A stretch of DNA of 64,000 nucleotides from Erythrobacter sp. YJ-T3-07 (GTDB lineage Bacteria; Pseudomonadota; Alphaproteobacteria; Sphingomonadales; Sphingomonadaceae). The first letter of the stretch is position 1. Each line of letters begins with the position of its first letter. Under the pieces are notes generated by a model. It had not been told where the DNA came from, did not search any database, and saw only the letters and a program-made list of their open reading frames with translations. The stretch covers positions 248,001 through 312,000 of the forward strand of contig NZ_JAEAGP010000001.1 of assembly GCF_015999305.1 (NCBI RefSeq). The letters are read 5' to 3'. Below are positions 28,104 through 36,622 of the stretch, one piece after another. The position numbers were made by a program, and so were the translations under genes.

Positions 28104-29211
28104 CGGGGGCTAACTCCAAGAATGTGCGCGGATTGACTGCTGTGCCGTTCACTCGAACCTCGAAATGCAAGTGCGGGCCGGTCGAACGACCGGTGCTACC
28201 GATTGCGCCGATAACCGTACCTGCTTCAACCCGCTGCCCGACCCGCGCTTCAAAACGCGACATGTGGGCGTAACGGGTTAAGAGACCTTGCCCGTGACTG
28301 ATTTCGACCACGTTACCATAGCCGCCCTTTCGGCCCACAAATGTCACGGTTCCACGCGCGGTGGCGAAGATAGGCGCGCCCACCCTGGCCGGGAAGTCCA
28401 GCCCGCGGTGCATCGCGGCACGCCCGGTGAAGGGATCGCGACGATAGCCGTAGGAGGAATTGACCGCCGCCGCCTTGGTCGGTGCGAACTGCGGCACGCC
28501 CTGCAGCGTCGCTTCGAGCGTCGCCATGCGCGAAAGGCTCGCGCCGAGGCGTTCGAATCGGGGATCGATCTCATCGTCCTTGCCGAACAGAGCTTCGAGC
28601 GGGCCACCGCGCGCGCTGGTGTCGGCCGAGGCGAGCATCCGCTCGGGATCGAGGCCAAGCTCGCGCAGCGCCCACATCGCACGGCGCGATCGCTGGTCGG
28701 CGTAGCGGGTCAGCCCCTCGACGAAGGCGAGCTGGCGCGATTCAATCCGCGCAAGCGAGGCCGCTTCGGGCACCGCAGCGGAGACTTTCTCGACCAGTTC
28801 ATCGGTCTCGTTCGCGCTGTCGGTGACGGTATCGTGCTTCACCGCATCGGGGGGCAGCATCTCGATCATGCCCTCGATGAAATCCTGCCGCTTCTCCAGA
28901 TCCTGCGTCACCTCGCCGATATTGGCGCGGTATGCATTCAGCCGCTCTTCCGAGGTGGCGACATCCGCCTCGCGTTCGAGCAGCGCGACCCGCTCCACGC
29001 TGGAGCGGTATTGCAGCACGCTCATCACACCCATGCTGCCGACGAAGGCGACCGAGGCGGTCAGTGCCAGCGCGGCGGTGCGTTTCTGAAGTTTCGAACT
29101 GATCTTGATGAAACGGACCTGGCCTTGCGAGCGCATGAAAAACTCACGCTCCGGAAACCAGTTTTCCATCCGCTCACGCCACGTGAGCCGGTGCTGCTGT
29201 TCGTTGCTCAA
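28021..29211 (-). CDS. M23 family metallopeptidase, bactofilin partner (LmdC-like)
   Basis: 396 residues. A membrane segment (AALALTASVAFVGSMGVMSV, about residues 45-65) follows a charged cytoplasmic N-terminus. Next comes a coiled-coil region to about residue 210, and then a complete LytM domain: HRGLDFPARVGAPI gives the first zinc ligands and PHLHFEVRVNG the HxH. This is the layout of the bactofilin-associated peptidoglycan hydrolases (LmdC, related to Csd1/MurH types). The last 27 codons overlap the start of the bactofilin gene in a different frame, so the C-terminal tail (QRTRTASDTQGNAGV) is shaped by two coding sequences. Confidence 0.92.
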   Translation of the reverse strand: MSNEQQHRLTWRERMENWFPEREFFMRSQGQVRFIKISSKLQKRTAALALTASVAFVGSMGVMSVLQYRSSVERVALLEREADVATSEERLNAYRANIGEVTQDLEKRQDFIEGMIEMLPPDAVKHDTVTDSANETDELVEKVSAAVPEAASLARIESRQLAFVEGLTRYADQRSRRAMWALRELGLDPERMLASADTSARGGPLEALFGKDDEIDPRFERLGASLSRMATLEATLQGVPQFAPTKAAAVNSSYGYRRDPFTGRAAMHRGLDFPARVGAPIFATARGTVTFVGRKGGYGNVVEISHGQGLLTRYAHMSRFEARVGQRVEAGTVIGAIGSTGRSTGPHLHFEVRVNGTAVNPRTFLELAPDVLKKVRRNSGAQRTRTASDTQGNAGV

Positions 29212-29334
29212 GTCGACCCCTACCGTTGTCCCGGTCCCGATTCGGGGGTTAACAGTGGGGTCCGACGCGGTCGAATCCCGTGCCGAGTCGTTAGGACGAA
29301 CGGAACCCTACCTACGATGAACTGTTAGATACCG

Positions 29335-30105
29335 ATGGCGTTAACCATGTTTACGCGGGAACCACTTGATCATTCGCGGGTTCCGCTGCGCTTGACCGAC
29401 CGTCCGCCTCCACCATTCCACGCGTCCACCACCGGACGCAGGAGGCGCCGCGTCGGCCTGCTGGGGGGCAGCTTCAACCCGGCGCATGGCGGCCACCGGC
29501 GAATCTCGCTGTTCGCGATCGACACACTGGGGCTGGACGAGGTGTGGTGGCTGGTCTCGCCCGGCAATCCGCTCAAGCCGAAAGAGGGCATGGCGCCGCT
29601 GGCCGCGCGCTATGCCTCGGCGGTGGCGCAGGCGCGCCGCGCGCCGATCCGGGTGACCGCGATCGAGCGCGAGCTGGGCACGCGCTATACGGTCGACACC
29701 ATCGCAGCGTTGCAGAATCGCTTCTCAGCCCACGAATTCGTGTGGCTGATGGGGTCTGACAATCTGGTGACGTTCCACAAGTGGCGGGCGTGGCGGCGGA
29801 TCGTATGGAGCGTGCCGATTGCGGTGATCGCCAGACCGGCGTATGAGATGGCAACCGTCGCCAGCCCCGCGGCGGCCATGCTGCGGCGTTTCCGGGTGGA
29901 TCCGGCGCAGTTCAGGAAACGGGGTGAGTGGAGCGCACCTATTCTGGTGACATTGCGTTTTGATCCCGATGCCCGGTCCGCCACCGCGATTCGCGCTGGC
30001 GCGCCAGACTGGGCCGCCGATTATCGTGACGCTGCTCTCCGCGATCAGATTACCCATCGCCCCATCATAGATTTCAGTACCGATCCGGAGCCGGGCAGCG
30101 CATGA
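29335..30105 (+). CDS. nadD: nicotinate-nucleotide adenylyltransferase
   Basis: 256 residues (or 252 from ATG 29347). The nucleotidyltransferase motif GLLGGSFNPAHGGHR lies near residues 41-55, with WLVSPGNPLKP, WLMGSDNLVTFHKW and the C-terminal SATAIRAG (in place of the more usual ISSTxIR) completing the family set. It makes deamido-NAD from nicotinate mononucleotide and ATP. The N-terminal 38 residues before the motif are an unconserved Arg/Pro-rich extension. It is the first gene of the run nadD-rsfS-rlmH-envC-ctpA. Confidence 0.93.
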   Translation: MALTMFTREPLDHSRVPLRLTDRPPPPFHASTTGRRRRRVGLLGGSFNPAHGGHRRISLFAIDTLGLDEVWWLVSPGNPLKPKEGMAPLAARYASAVAQARRAPIRVTAIERELGTRYTVDTIAALQNRFSAHEFVWLMGSDNLVTFHKWRAWRRIVWSVPIAVIARPAYEMATVASPAAAMLRRFRVDPAQFRKRGEWSAPILVTLRFDPDARSATAIRAGAPDWAADYRDAALRDQITHRPIIDFSTDPEPGSA

Positions 30106-30222
30106 CTCGCATCTGCTCCCGGCCATTCCCATATCACTGGAATGACAGGAGTATCGACCTCGCCCATGACCAATGTGCAAGCCGCCATCATGCCCGCCAC
30201 CAAAGCCCCGAGAGTTTCTGCC

Positions 30223-30588
30223 ATGACTGAAGACCGGTCCGACGCGCTCCACGCGCTGGTGATGCAGCAGCTCGACGACGATCAGGCGCAGGACATCGTC
30301 AGCATCGACCTGGCCGGCAAGTCGAGCATGGCCGATCACATGGTGGTCGCATCCGGCCGGTCCACCCGGCAGGTCGCCTCGATCGCGCAGAAGCTGGCCG
30401 AGAAGATCAAGCAGGACGGTTACGGATCGGTCCGGCTCGAAGGCCTGCCTGCCGCCGACTGGGTGGTGATCGATGCGGGCGACGTGGTGATCCACCTGTT
30501 CCGCCCCGAAGTGCGCAGCTTCTATAATATCGAGCGGATGTGGTCCTTCGGCGACGACGAGAACCGGACCGTCGCAGGCAACGCCTAG
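30223..30588 (+). CDS. rsfS: ribosome silencing factor RsfS
   Basis: 121 residues from ATG 30223, which has GAGAG 8 bases upstream; ATGs at 30166 and 30142 would add 19 or 27 residues. Family motifs are DIVSIDLAGKSSMADHMVVASGRSTRQV (split over residues 23-50), DWVVIDAGDVVIHLF and the end FYNIERMWSF. RsfS binds ribosomal protein L14 and blocks subunit joining when nutrients are short. It lies between nadD and rlmH as in many bacteria. Confidence 0.92.
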   Translation: MTEDRSDALHALVMQQLDDDQAQDIVSIDLAGKSSMADHMVVASGRSTRQVASIAQKLAEKIKQDGYGSVRLEGLPAADWVVIDAGDVVIHLFRPEVRSFYNIERMWSFGDDENRTVAGNA

Positions 30589-30616
30589 GTTTCCTTCTTG
30601 GTGCGAGCGCTGAACA

Positions 30617-31039
30617 ATGCTGCTTCACATCATCGCTCGCGGCAAGATCGCCCGTTCGCCCGAGGCCGAGCTGGTCGATCGCTATCTGACGCGGATTGCG
30701 TGGGACACCAAACTGACCGAACTGCCCGACACCGGCGGCAAGATCCCGCCGACCAAGGATCCGCACCGCACCGTCGCGCTCGACGAGAAAGGCCGCGATC
30801 TTTCCTCCGAACAACTCGCCGAAATCCTTGGCCAGTGGCGCGATGGCGGGATTCGCGAGACGCGTTTCCTGATCGGTGCCGCCGACGGGCATAGCGACAC
30901 CCAGCGCAAGCAAGCGGACCTGCTGCTCGCCTTCGGCAGTGCGACCTGGCCGCACCTGATGGCGCGGGCGATGCTGGCCGAACAGCTTTACCGCGCGACG
31001 AGCATTCTTGCAGGACATCCCTATCATCGGGCAGGGTAG
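30617..31039 (+). CDS. rlmH: 23S rRNA (pseudouridine1915-N3)-methyltransferase RlmH
   Basis: 140 residues. The SPOUT fold SAM loop is FLIGAADGHS, and the protein ends with the family signature AMLAEQLYRATSILAGHPYHR. It methylates pseudouridine 1915 in helix 69 of 23S rRNA. It lies 28 bases after rsfS and 5 bases before the EnvC-like gene, consistent with one operon. Confidence 0.95.
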   Translation: MLLHIIARGKIARSPEAELVDRYLTRIAWDTKLTELPDTGGKIPPTKDPHRTVALDEKGRDLSSEQLAEILGQWRDGGIRETRFLIGAADGHSDTQRKQADLLLAFGSATWPHLMARAMLAEQLYRATSILAGHPYHRAG

Positions 31040-31044
31040 TACAC

Positions 31045-32274
31045 GTGCTACACCGCCTCGCCCTGCTTGCCGCGCCGATTGCCGCGATCGCGCTGGTCGT
31101 CGCCGCGCCGCAGGTGCGTGGGCAGGGCGTCGAGGCTTACGAAGATGCGGATGCCGTCCGCACCGCGATCGAGCGGGCGCAGCAGGCGTCGCAGCGCGCT
31201 GCTGAGCGCGCCCGCTCGCTCGAAGCTGCTGCGGCAGAGGCTGAGCAGGAGGCGGCGAAGGTCGCCCGCCAGTCCGCCGCGCTTGCCGCGCGGATTCAGG
31301 AAACCGAGGCGCAGATCGCGGTGGCGCAGGGCCGCCTGTCGCTGATCGCGCGCCAGCAGCGCGCGCTCGACGCGCGGCTCGCCGAGCGGCGCGAACCGCT
31401 GATCCGGCTGACCGGCGCTTTGCAGAACGTCTCGCGCAGGCCGTTGGTGCTGTCGGTATTTCGCCCCGGCTCGATCCGCGACAGCATGTATCTGCGCGCG
31501 GTTCTGGAAACGACCATTCCCGAAGTGCGCGGGCGCACCGCGGCGCTGCGCGGCGAGATCGACCGTAGCCAGGCCCTGCGTAAACGGGCCGAAACCCTGC
31601 TCGCCAAGCTGGCTGAGGAGGAGGGGCGCCTTGCGCTGCGCCGCAAGCAGCTGGCCGAGATCGAGACCCGCAAGCGGCTCGCCGCGCGCCGCCGGGGCGG
31701 GGAGGCCGACCGGCAGGAAGAGCGCGCGCTCGCCTTCGCTGAACAGGCGCGCGACCTTGACGGGCTGGTGGCGCGAATCGATGCTGCAGGAACCTTGCGT
31801 GAGGAGCTGGCCGCGCTGCCCGGCCCGGTGATGCGCCCGTCCGATCCGGGCCGCGCCCGCACCCGCGCCATACCGATCCCCGCACCGACGCGTGAGCAGG
31901 TCCGCTCGCCCGCAGGCCTGCGCCTGCCGGTCGACGGGCGGACGCTGCGCGGTTTCGGATCGGTCGATGGCTCGGGCGTGCGCAGCGACGGCATCCTGCT
32001 GCGCGCGGGCGGCGGAGCGCAGGTTGTCACCCCCGCGCCGGGGCGAGTAGCCTTCGCGGGGCCGTTTCGCGGCTATGGGCGGATCGTGATTATCGAGCAT
32101 CCGGGCGGCTGGACCAGCCTCGTCACCGGGCTCGCCCGCACCGACGTGACCGTCGGCGAGCAGCTGACCGAAGGCGCATCGCTGGGGGTCGCCCCGTCGG
32201 CGGGCGGTCCGATCGGGTTCGAACTGCGGCTGGGCGGGCGCCCGGCGAACCCTCTCGACCACCTGTCGAACTGA
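31045..32274 (+). CDS. EnvC-like murein hydrolase activator with degenerate M23 domain
   Basis: 409 residues from a GTG start 5 bases after rlmH. A signal peptide (LLAAPIAAIALVVAAPQVRGQ) is followed by long coiled coils (about 35-110 and 165-245) and a C-terminal LytM domain. The catalytic motifs are lost: the first ligand region reads GVRSDGILLRAGGG instead of H-x3-D, and the final HxH is replaced by FELRLGG. This is the expected state of EnvC-type proteins, which do not cut peptidoglycan themselves but activate periplasmic amidases at the division site. The downstream gene is ctpA, a common neighbour. Confidence 0.88.
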   Translation: MLHRLALLAAPIAAIALVVAAPQVRGQGVEAYEDADAVRTAIERAQQASQRAAERARSLEAAAAEAEQEAAKVARQSAALAARIQETEAQIAVAQGRLSLIARQQRALDARLAERREPLIRLTGALQNVSRRPLVLSVFRPGSIRDSMYLRAVLETTIPEVRGRTAALRGEIDRSQALRKRAETLLAKLAEEEGRLALRRKQLAEIETRKRLAARRRGGEADRQEERALAFAEQARDLDGLVARIDAAGTLREELAALPGPVMRPSDPGRARTRAIPIPAPTREQVRSPAGLRLPVDGRTLRGFGSVDGSGVRSDGILLRAGGGAQVVTPAPGRVAFAGPFRGYGRIVIIEHPGGWTSLVTGLARTDVTVGEQLTEGASLGVAPSAGGPIGFELRLGGRPANPLDHLSN

Positions 32275-32365
32275 CCTTGCCCGCTTGCGGCTACGCCCCA
32301 AGTGCATCTGGCGTTAATGGCTTGCTCCCTATAAACGGGGGCGAATGTCCGGAAGGCTTGAGACT

Positions 32366-33703
32366 ATGAAACTGCCCGTCGTCGCCCGCTCGCTCGCGCT
32401 GGTCACCGCCGTTGCGATGATTCCCATCGCCACTGCCGGGATGGCCCAGGTCGACAGCCGCGTGGCGCCCGAGTTTGCCAAGCTGTTCGCCACCTATCAG
32501 CGCATTCAGGCGAGCTATGTCGACGAGGTCGATAACGAGAAGCTGATTCGCGGCGCAATCGACGGGATGCTCGCGAGCCTTGACCCGCATTCGGCCTATC
32601 TCGACGGCAGCGATCTGGAGCGGCTCGAAACGCTGATCGACGGCAATTATTCCGGCCTCGGCTTGTCGGTCGTGATGGAAGACGGCGCGGTCAAGGTGAT
32701 CAGCCCGTTCCGTGGCAGCCCGGCGGAAAAGGCAGGGATCAAGGCGGGCGACTTCATCACCCACCTCGATGGCAAGCTGATCTACGGCGGCGATCTGGAC
32801 GAGGCGGTGCAGCAGATGCGCGGCCCCGCCGGCACCTCGATCAATCTGACGATCTTCCGCCCCGGCAGCGACGAGCCGATCGAAACCAGCGTGACGCGCG
32901 GTGTGATCGAGCTGGAGCCGGTCACCTACGAGGTGAAGGACGGCAAGATCGGGGTCATCACCGTCAACGAATTCTCGCGCGATGTCGGCGCGGACGTTTT
33001 TGCGGCGTGGAACGATATCCAGCGCGAGGCGGGCGGCCGGGTCAATGGCCTGGTGCTCGACCTGCGCTCCAACCCGGGCGGTTCGCTGGACGAGGCGATC
33101 GCGCTGTCGGACCTGTTCCTCGACGAGGGGCGGATCGTCTCGCAGCGCGGCCGTGCGCGGGGCGAATCGATGTCGTTCGATGCGGAAACGGTCTATCGCG
33201 GGCAGATCGCGAAGGATGTGCCGCTGATCGTGCTGATCGACGCGGGCTCCGCCTCGGCGAGCGAGATCGTCGCGGGCGCACTGCAGGATCACCGCCGCGC
33301 GCTGATCATGGGCGAACGCAGCTTCGGCAAGGGCAGCGTGCAGTCGCTGGTCCCCCTGGGGCCGGACGCCGCGCTCAAGCTGACCACCGCGCGTTACTAC
33401 ACGCCGTCGGGCCATTCGGTGCAGGAAGGCGGGATCAAGCCCGACATCCGCGTGCCCCAGCTGTCCGATCCGGATATGGAGCGGCGCCGCAAGTACCAGC
33501 TGCGCGAAAGCGATCTGCGCGGGCACCTGATCAACGAAGCCGATCTGAAGGACGACGATCTGGAGAACGATATCCGCCAGGATCCGCGTTTCACCCAGAC
33601 CGCCGCAGAGCTGGAAGAGCAGGGGATCGAGGATTTCCAGCTCGACTACGCGCTCAAGACGCTGCGCCGGACGACGCCCAGCTCGGTCGCGCTGCGCAAG
33701 TAG
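32366..33703 (+). CDS. ctpA: S41 family C-terminal processing peptidase
   Basis: 445 residues from ATG 32366 (32345 is in frame). Signal peptide to about residue 28 (VARSLALVTAVAMIPIATAG). A PDZ domain follows (FRGSPAEKAGIKAGDFITHLDG, about 105-130). The S41 catalytic part has the serine in DAGSASASEIVAGAL and the lysine in GERSFGKGSVQSLVP, the Ser/Lys dyad of tail-specific proteases. Such enzymes process periplasmic proteins and control peptidoglycan hydrolases. The preceding gene is the EnvC-like activator, and the pairing is conserved in alphaproteobacteria. Confidence 0.94.
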   Translation: MKLPVVARSLALVTAVAMIPIATAGMAQVDSRVAPEFAKLFATYQRIQASYVDEVDNEKLIRGAIDGMLASLDPHSAYLDGSDLERLETLIDGNYSGLGLSVVMEDGAVKVISPFRGSPAEKAGIKAGDFITHLDGKLIYGGDLDEAVQQMRGPAGTSINLTIFRPGSDEPIETSVTRGVIELEPVTYEVKDGKIGVITVNEFSRDVGADVFAAWNDIQREAGGRVNGLVLDLRSNPGGSLDEAIALSDLFLDEGRIVSQRGRARGESMSFDAETVYRGQIAKDVPLIVLIDAGSASASEIVAGALQDHRRALIMGERSFGKGSVQSLVPLGPDAALKLTTARYYTPSGHSVQEGGIKPDIRVPQLSDPDMERRRKYQLRESDLRGHLINEADLKDDDLENDIRQDPRFTQTAAELEEQGIEDFQLDYALKTLRRTTPSSVALRK

Positions 33704-33719
33704 CCCGGGCGATAGAAGC

Positions 33720-34202
33720 ATGATCGACACCCCCGCCGCGCGCACCGCCCGCTGGATCGTCCTGCTCGTCCCCGCGCTGCTGCTGGGCGGGGCTTATATC
33801 AGCCAGTACGTCTTCGGCCTGTACCCGTGCGAGATGTGCTGGTGGCAACGCTACCCGCACTTTGCTGCGCTGGCGCTGGCGCTGCTCGCTTTCGTCGCCC
33901 CGCCGCGGCGGCTGTGGATCGCCCTCGCGGTGCTGGCGATCATCGCCTCGGGCCTGATCGGGCTGTTCCATGCAGGGGTGGAGTATCACTGGTGGCAGGG
34001 GATCACCGGCTGCGCGGCAATCCCCTCGTCCAGCGAAGGGGGCAGTGCGCTCGACGCGATCATGAACACGCCGCTGGTGCGCTGCGATGAGGCCGCCTGG
34101 CGACTGTTCGGGATCTCGCTGGCGGGCTACAACTTCCTGATATCGAGTGCGGCGGTCATCGCCGCAATTTCGCTGCTGGCGAAGAAGGGCAAGCGCGCAT
34201 GA
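33720..34202 (+). CDS. dsbB: disulfide bond formation protein B
   Basis: 160 residues with four hydrophobic segments. The first periplasmic loop pair is CEMCWWQRYPH (C-x2-C), and the second loop has cysteines in GITGCAAIPS and VRCDEAAW. These are the two redox pairs of DsbB, which reoxidises DsbA and passes electrons to ubiquinone. The stop overlaps the start of coq7 by 4 bases. The dsbA partner is not in the window. Confidence 0.92.
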   Translation: MIDTPAARTARWIVLLVPALLLGGAYISQYVFGLYPCEMCWWQRYPHFAALALALLAFVAPPRRLWIALAVLAIIASGLIGLFHAGVEYHWWQGITGCAAIPSSSEGGSALDAIMNTPLVRCDEAAWRLFGISLAGYNFLISSAAVIAAISLLAKKGKRA

Positions 34203-34717
34203 AAGACCATATCCACCGGATGATCCGGGTCGATCAGGCAGGCGAGTTCGGCGCAACGCGCATCTATGCCGGGCAGCTGGCGGTGATGGGCGATCGCGGG
34301 CCGCATTCGGGCGAGATCGCCGCAATGGCGCGGCAGGAAGACGAACATCACGACGCGTTCAACCGGCTGGTCGCAGAGCGGGGCGTACGCCCGACCGCGC
34401 TGCACCCGTTCTGGTCTGTCGCAGGCTACGCGCTGGGCGCGGCGACCGCGCTGATCGGGCCCAAGGCCGCGATGGCCTGCACCGCCGCTGTCGAGACCGA
34501 GATCGACCTGCACTATTCCAAGCAGCTCGACGAGCTGAAGGATGCCGACGAAGATCCCGAACTGCAGGGCATGATCGAACAGTTCCGCGAGGAAGAGCGC
34601 GAGCATCATGATGCCGCGATCGCTGCCGGGGCAGAGGAAACCCCCGGATATCCACTGCTCTCCGCCGCGATCCGGCTGGGCTGCCGCGCCGCGATCCGTC
34701 TGTCCGAGCGGGTGTGA
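34199..34717 (+). CDS. coq7: demethoxyubiquinone hydroxylase (COQ7/CAT5 family)
   Basis: 172 residues. Di-iron ligands appear in RVDQAGEFGATRIYAGQ, then ARQEDEHHDAF, VETEIDLHYSKQ and EEEREHHDAAI: the paired E-x2-H motifs of the COQ7 ferritin-like fold. It hydroxylates 5-demethoxyubiquinol, the penultimate step of ubiquinone synthesis. The ATG overlaps the dsbB stop, so the two are translationally coupled; both depend on quinone chemistry. Confidence 0.95.
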   Translation: MKDHIHRMIRVDQAGEFGATRIYAGQLAVMGDRGPHSGEIAAMARQEDEHHDAFNRLVAERGVRPTALHPFWSVAGYALGAATALIGPKAAMACTAAVETEIDLHYSKQLDELKDADEDPELQGMIEQFREEEREHHDAAIAAGAEETPGYPLLSAAIRLGCRAAIRLSERV

Positions 34718-34827
34718 TGCGCGGGAACCGCCCCTCGCGCTCGCTCGCTTCAGTCACAGTTCAGCCATTCGGCGCGCTTATGCAGCGCGTCCACAGACCA
34801 TCCCATTCCTTGCCGCAGAGGCCTGCC

Positions 34828-35403
34828 ATGAAAATCTTCGCAACCGCCGCCATCGCCAGCCTGATCGCCCTTGGCGCAGGCGTGCCCGCCGCCGCACAGG
34901 ACGAGGCCGGAGACAAGGTCAGCATGGTCATCGCCTATGGCGACGATGAAGTGGCCTGCCCGGAAGACACGATCTGCGTCGTCGCGCGGATGGACGAGAG
35001 CGAACGCTTCCGCATCCCTGAAAACCTGCGCTACAGCAACGATCCGGCCAATACGGCCTGGGCCAAGCGGGTCGAGAGCTTCGAATATGTCGGCAAGTTC
35101 GGCGCGATGAGCTGCTCGCCCTCGGGCGCGGCGGGCTTCACCGGCTGTACCCAGAAGATGATCGACGCCGCCTACGAAGCGCGCGAGGGCGGGTCCGCCG
35201 CGCGCTTCGGCCAGTTGATCGCCGAGGCGCGAGCCGAGCGGCTTTCGACCATCGACGAAGATGCCGCTGCCGAGCAGGAGCGCGTCGAACAGATCGAGCG
35301 CGAATATATGGAGCGGATCGAGCGTGAGCGGGAGGCCGAAGTCGCCGCCGAGGCGCTGCCGCAACCAACCGCAAAGCAGCCTGACGGCTCGGGCGACGAG
35401 TAA
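34828..35403 (+). CDS. secreted hypothetical protein with C-terminal coiled coil
   Basis: 191 residues from ATG 34828. A signal peptide (MKIFATAAIASLIALGAGVPAAA, cleavage near AAAQ) is followed by a domain with conserved-looking cysteines (EVACPEDTICVV, AMSCSPSG, FTGCTQ), suggesting two disulfides. It ends in a strongly charged helix (EQERVEQIEREYMERIER). I cannot name the family. The frame opens at 34714, but the extra part lacks a signal peptide. It stands alone between coq7 and wecB. Confidence 0.75.
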   Translation: MKIFATAAIASLIALGAGVPAAAQDEAGDKVSMVIAYGDDEVACPEDTICVVARMDESERFRIPENLRYSNDPANTAWAKRVESFEYVGKFGAMSCSPSGAAGFTGCTQKMIDAAYEAREGGSAARFGQLIAEARAERLSTIDEDAAAEQERVEQIEREYMERIEREREAEVAAEALPQPTAKQPDGSGDE

Positions 35404-35466
35404 GGCGCTCGAACGGCGTTAACGCGCCGTCTCGGCTTGTTAACCGATTTTGCGTAAGCGGGCACC

Positions 35467-36606
35467 ATGGCCCGCACGAACACCACCGCGCCGCTCAAGA
35501 TTGCGATCGTCTTCGGCACCCGGCCGGAGGCGATCAAGCTCTTCCCGCTGATCCACCTGCTGCGCGACGCCCCGCCCTTTGCGCCGGTGGTGATCTCCAC
35601 CGGGCAGCACCGCGCGATGCTCGATCAGGTGCTCGATATCGCGCAGGTCGTGCCCGATCACGATCTTGCGTTGATGCGCGCCGACCAGAGCCTCGACGCG
35701 CTGACCGCACGGCTGCTGACCGGAATCGGCGAAACACTCGATGCCGAGGCGCCCGACTGGGTGGTCGTGCAGGGCGACACCGCCAGCGCGATGTGCGGCG
35801 CGCTCGCCGCGTTCTACCGCAAGATCCCCATCTGCCACGTCGAGGCGGGCCTGCGCAGCGGCGACATTCACCATCCCTGGCCCGAAGAGGTCAACCGCAA
35901 GGTGATCGGCACGATGGCCGCGCTCCACTGCGCGCCGACGCAGACCGCCGCCGACGCGCTGCGGCGCGAGAATATCGACCCCGCGACAATTCACGTCACC
36001 GGCAATACCGTGATCGACGCGCTCCACTGGGTGCTCGGCGCGATCGACCGTACACCCGCTCTCGCGGCGGATCTGCACACGGCGGCACGGAGCTTTGCAG
36101 GCAAGCGGATCATCGGCGTGACCACCCACCGGCGGGAGAATTTCGGCGAGGGGATGCGCGCGGTTGCCCGGGCGATTCGCGCGATCGCGGAGCGGGACGA
36201 TACCGCCGTACTGTTCCCCGTCCACCTCAACCCCAATGTCCGCGCGACCATGCACGACGAGCTTGGCGGGCTTGGCAATGTCGCGCTGCTCGAACCGCTC
36301 GACTATCCCAATTTCGCCGCACTGATGCAGGCGAGCACGTTGATGCTGACCGACAGCGGCGGCGTGCAGGAAGAAGCGCCCGCGCTGGGCAAGCCGGTGC
36401 TGGTGATGCGCGCCACGACCGAGCGGCCCGAAGGGGTCGAGGCGGGCACGGCCAGGCTGGTCGGCACCGATCCCGAAGCGATCCAGCGCGAGGTGTTTCG
36501 CCTGCTCGACGACGAGGCTGCCTATGCCGCGATGGCGCAGGCGCACAATCCGTTCGGCGATGGCCACGCATCGCAGCGGATCGCGCAACTCATGGCTCAG
36601 TACTAA
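35467..36606 (+). CDS. wecB: UDP-N-acetylglucosamine 2-epimerase (non-hydrolysing)
   Basis: 379 residues. GT-B-like fold motifs: FGTRPEAIKLFPLIHLL at the N-terminus, VVQGDTASAMCGALAAF, CHVEAGLRSGDIHHPWPEE and TDSGGVQEEAPALGKPVLVM. The family interconverts UDP-GlcNAc and UDP-ManNAc. With wecC at 37736 it can supply UDP-ManNAcA for envelope polysaccharide. It is clearly different from the other epimerase at 59333, which is of FnlC type. Confidence 0.93.
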   Translation: MARTNTTAPLKIAIVFGTRPEAIKLFPLIHLLRDAPPFAPVVISTGQHRAMLDQVLDIAQVVPDHDLALMRADQSLDALTARLLTGIGETLDAEAPDWVVVQGDTASAMCGALAAFYRKIPICHVEAGLRSGDIHHPWPEEVNRKVIGTMAALHCAPTQTAADALRRENIDPATIHVTGNTVIDALHWVLGAIDRTPALAADLHTAARSFAGKRIIGVTTHRRENFGEGMRAVARAIRAIAERDDTAVLFPVHLNPNVRATMHDELGGLGNVALLEPLDYPNFAALMQASTLMLTDSGGVQEEAPALGKPVLVMRATTERPEGVEAGTARLVGTDPEAIQREVFRLLDDEAAYAAMAQAHNPFGDGHASQRIAQLMAQY

Positions 36607-36622
36607 CGGCGCTCAGCGTGCC

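Noticed and set aside
29341..29355. TTAACCATGTTTAC as a CtrA site at the nadD start
   Set aside because: It resembles half of the TTAA-N7-TTAA consensus, but the second half is not complete and the match lies within the start region of nadD; too weak to call.
35413..35430. acggcg-ttaacg-cgccgt hairpin before wecB as a terminator
   Set aside because: Only a 6-bp stem and no T run follows.
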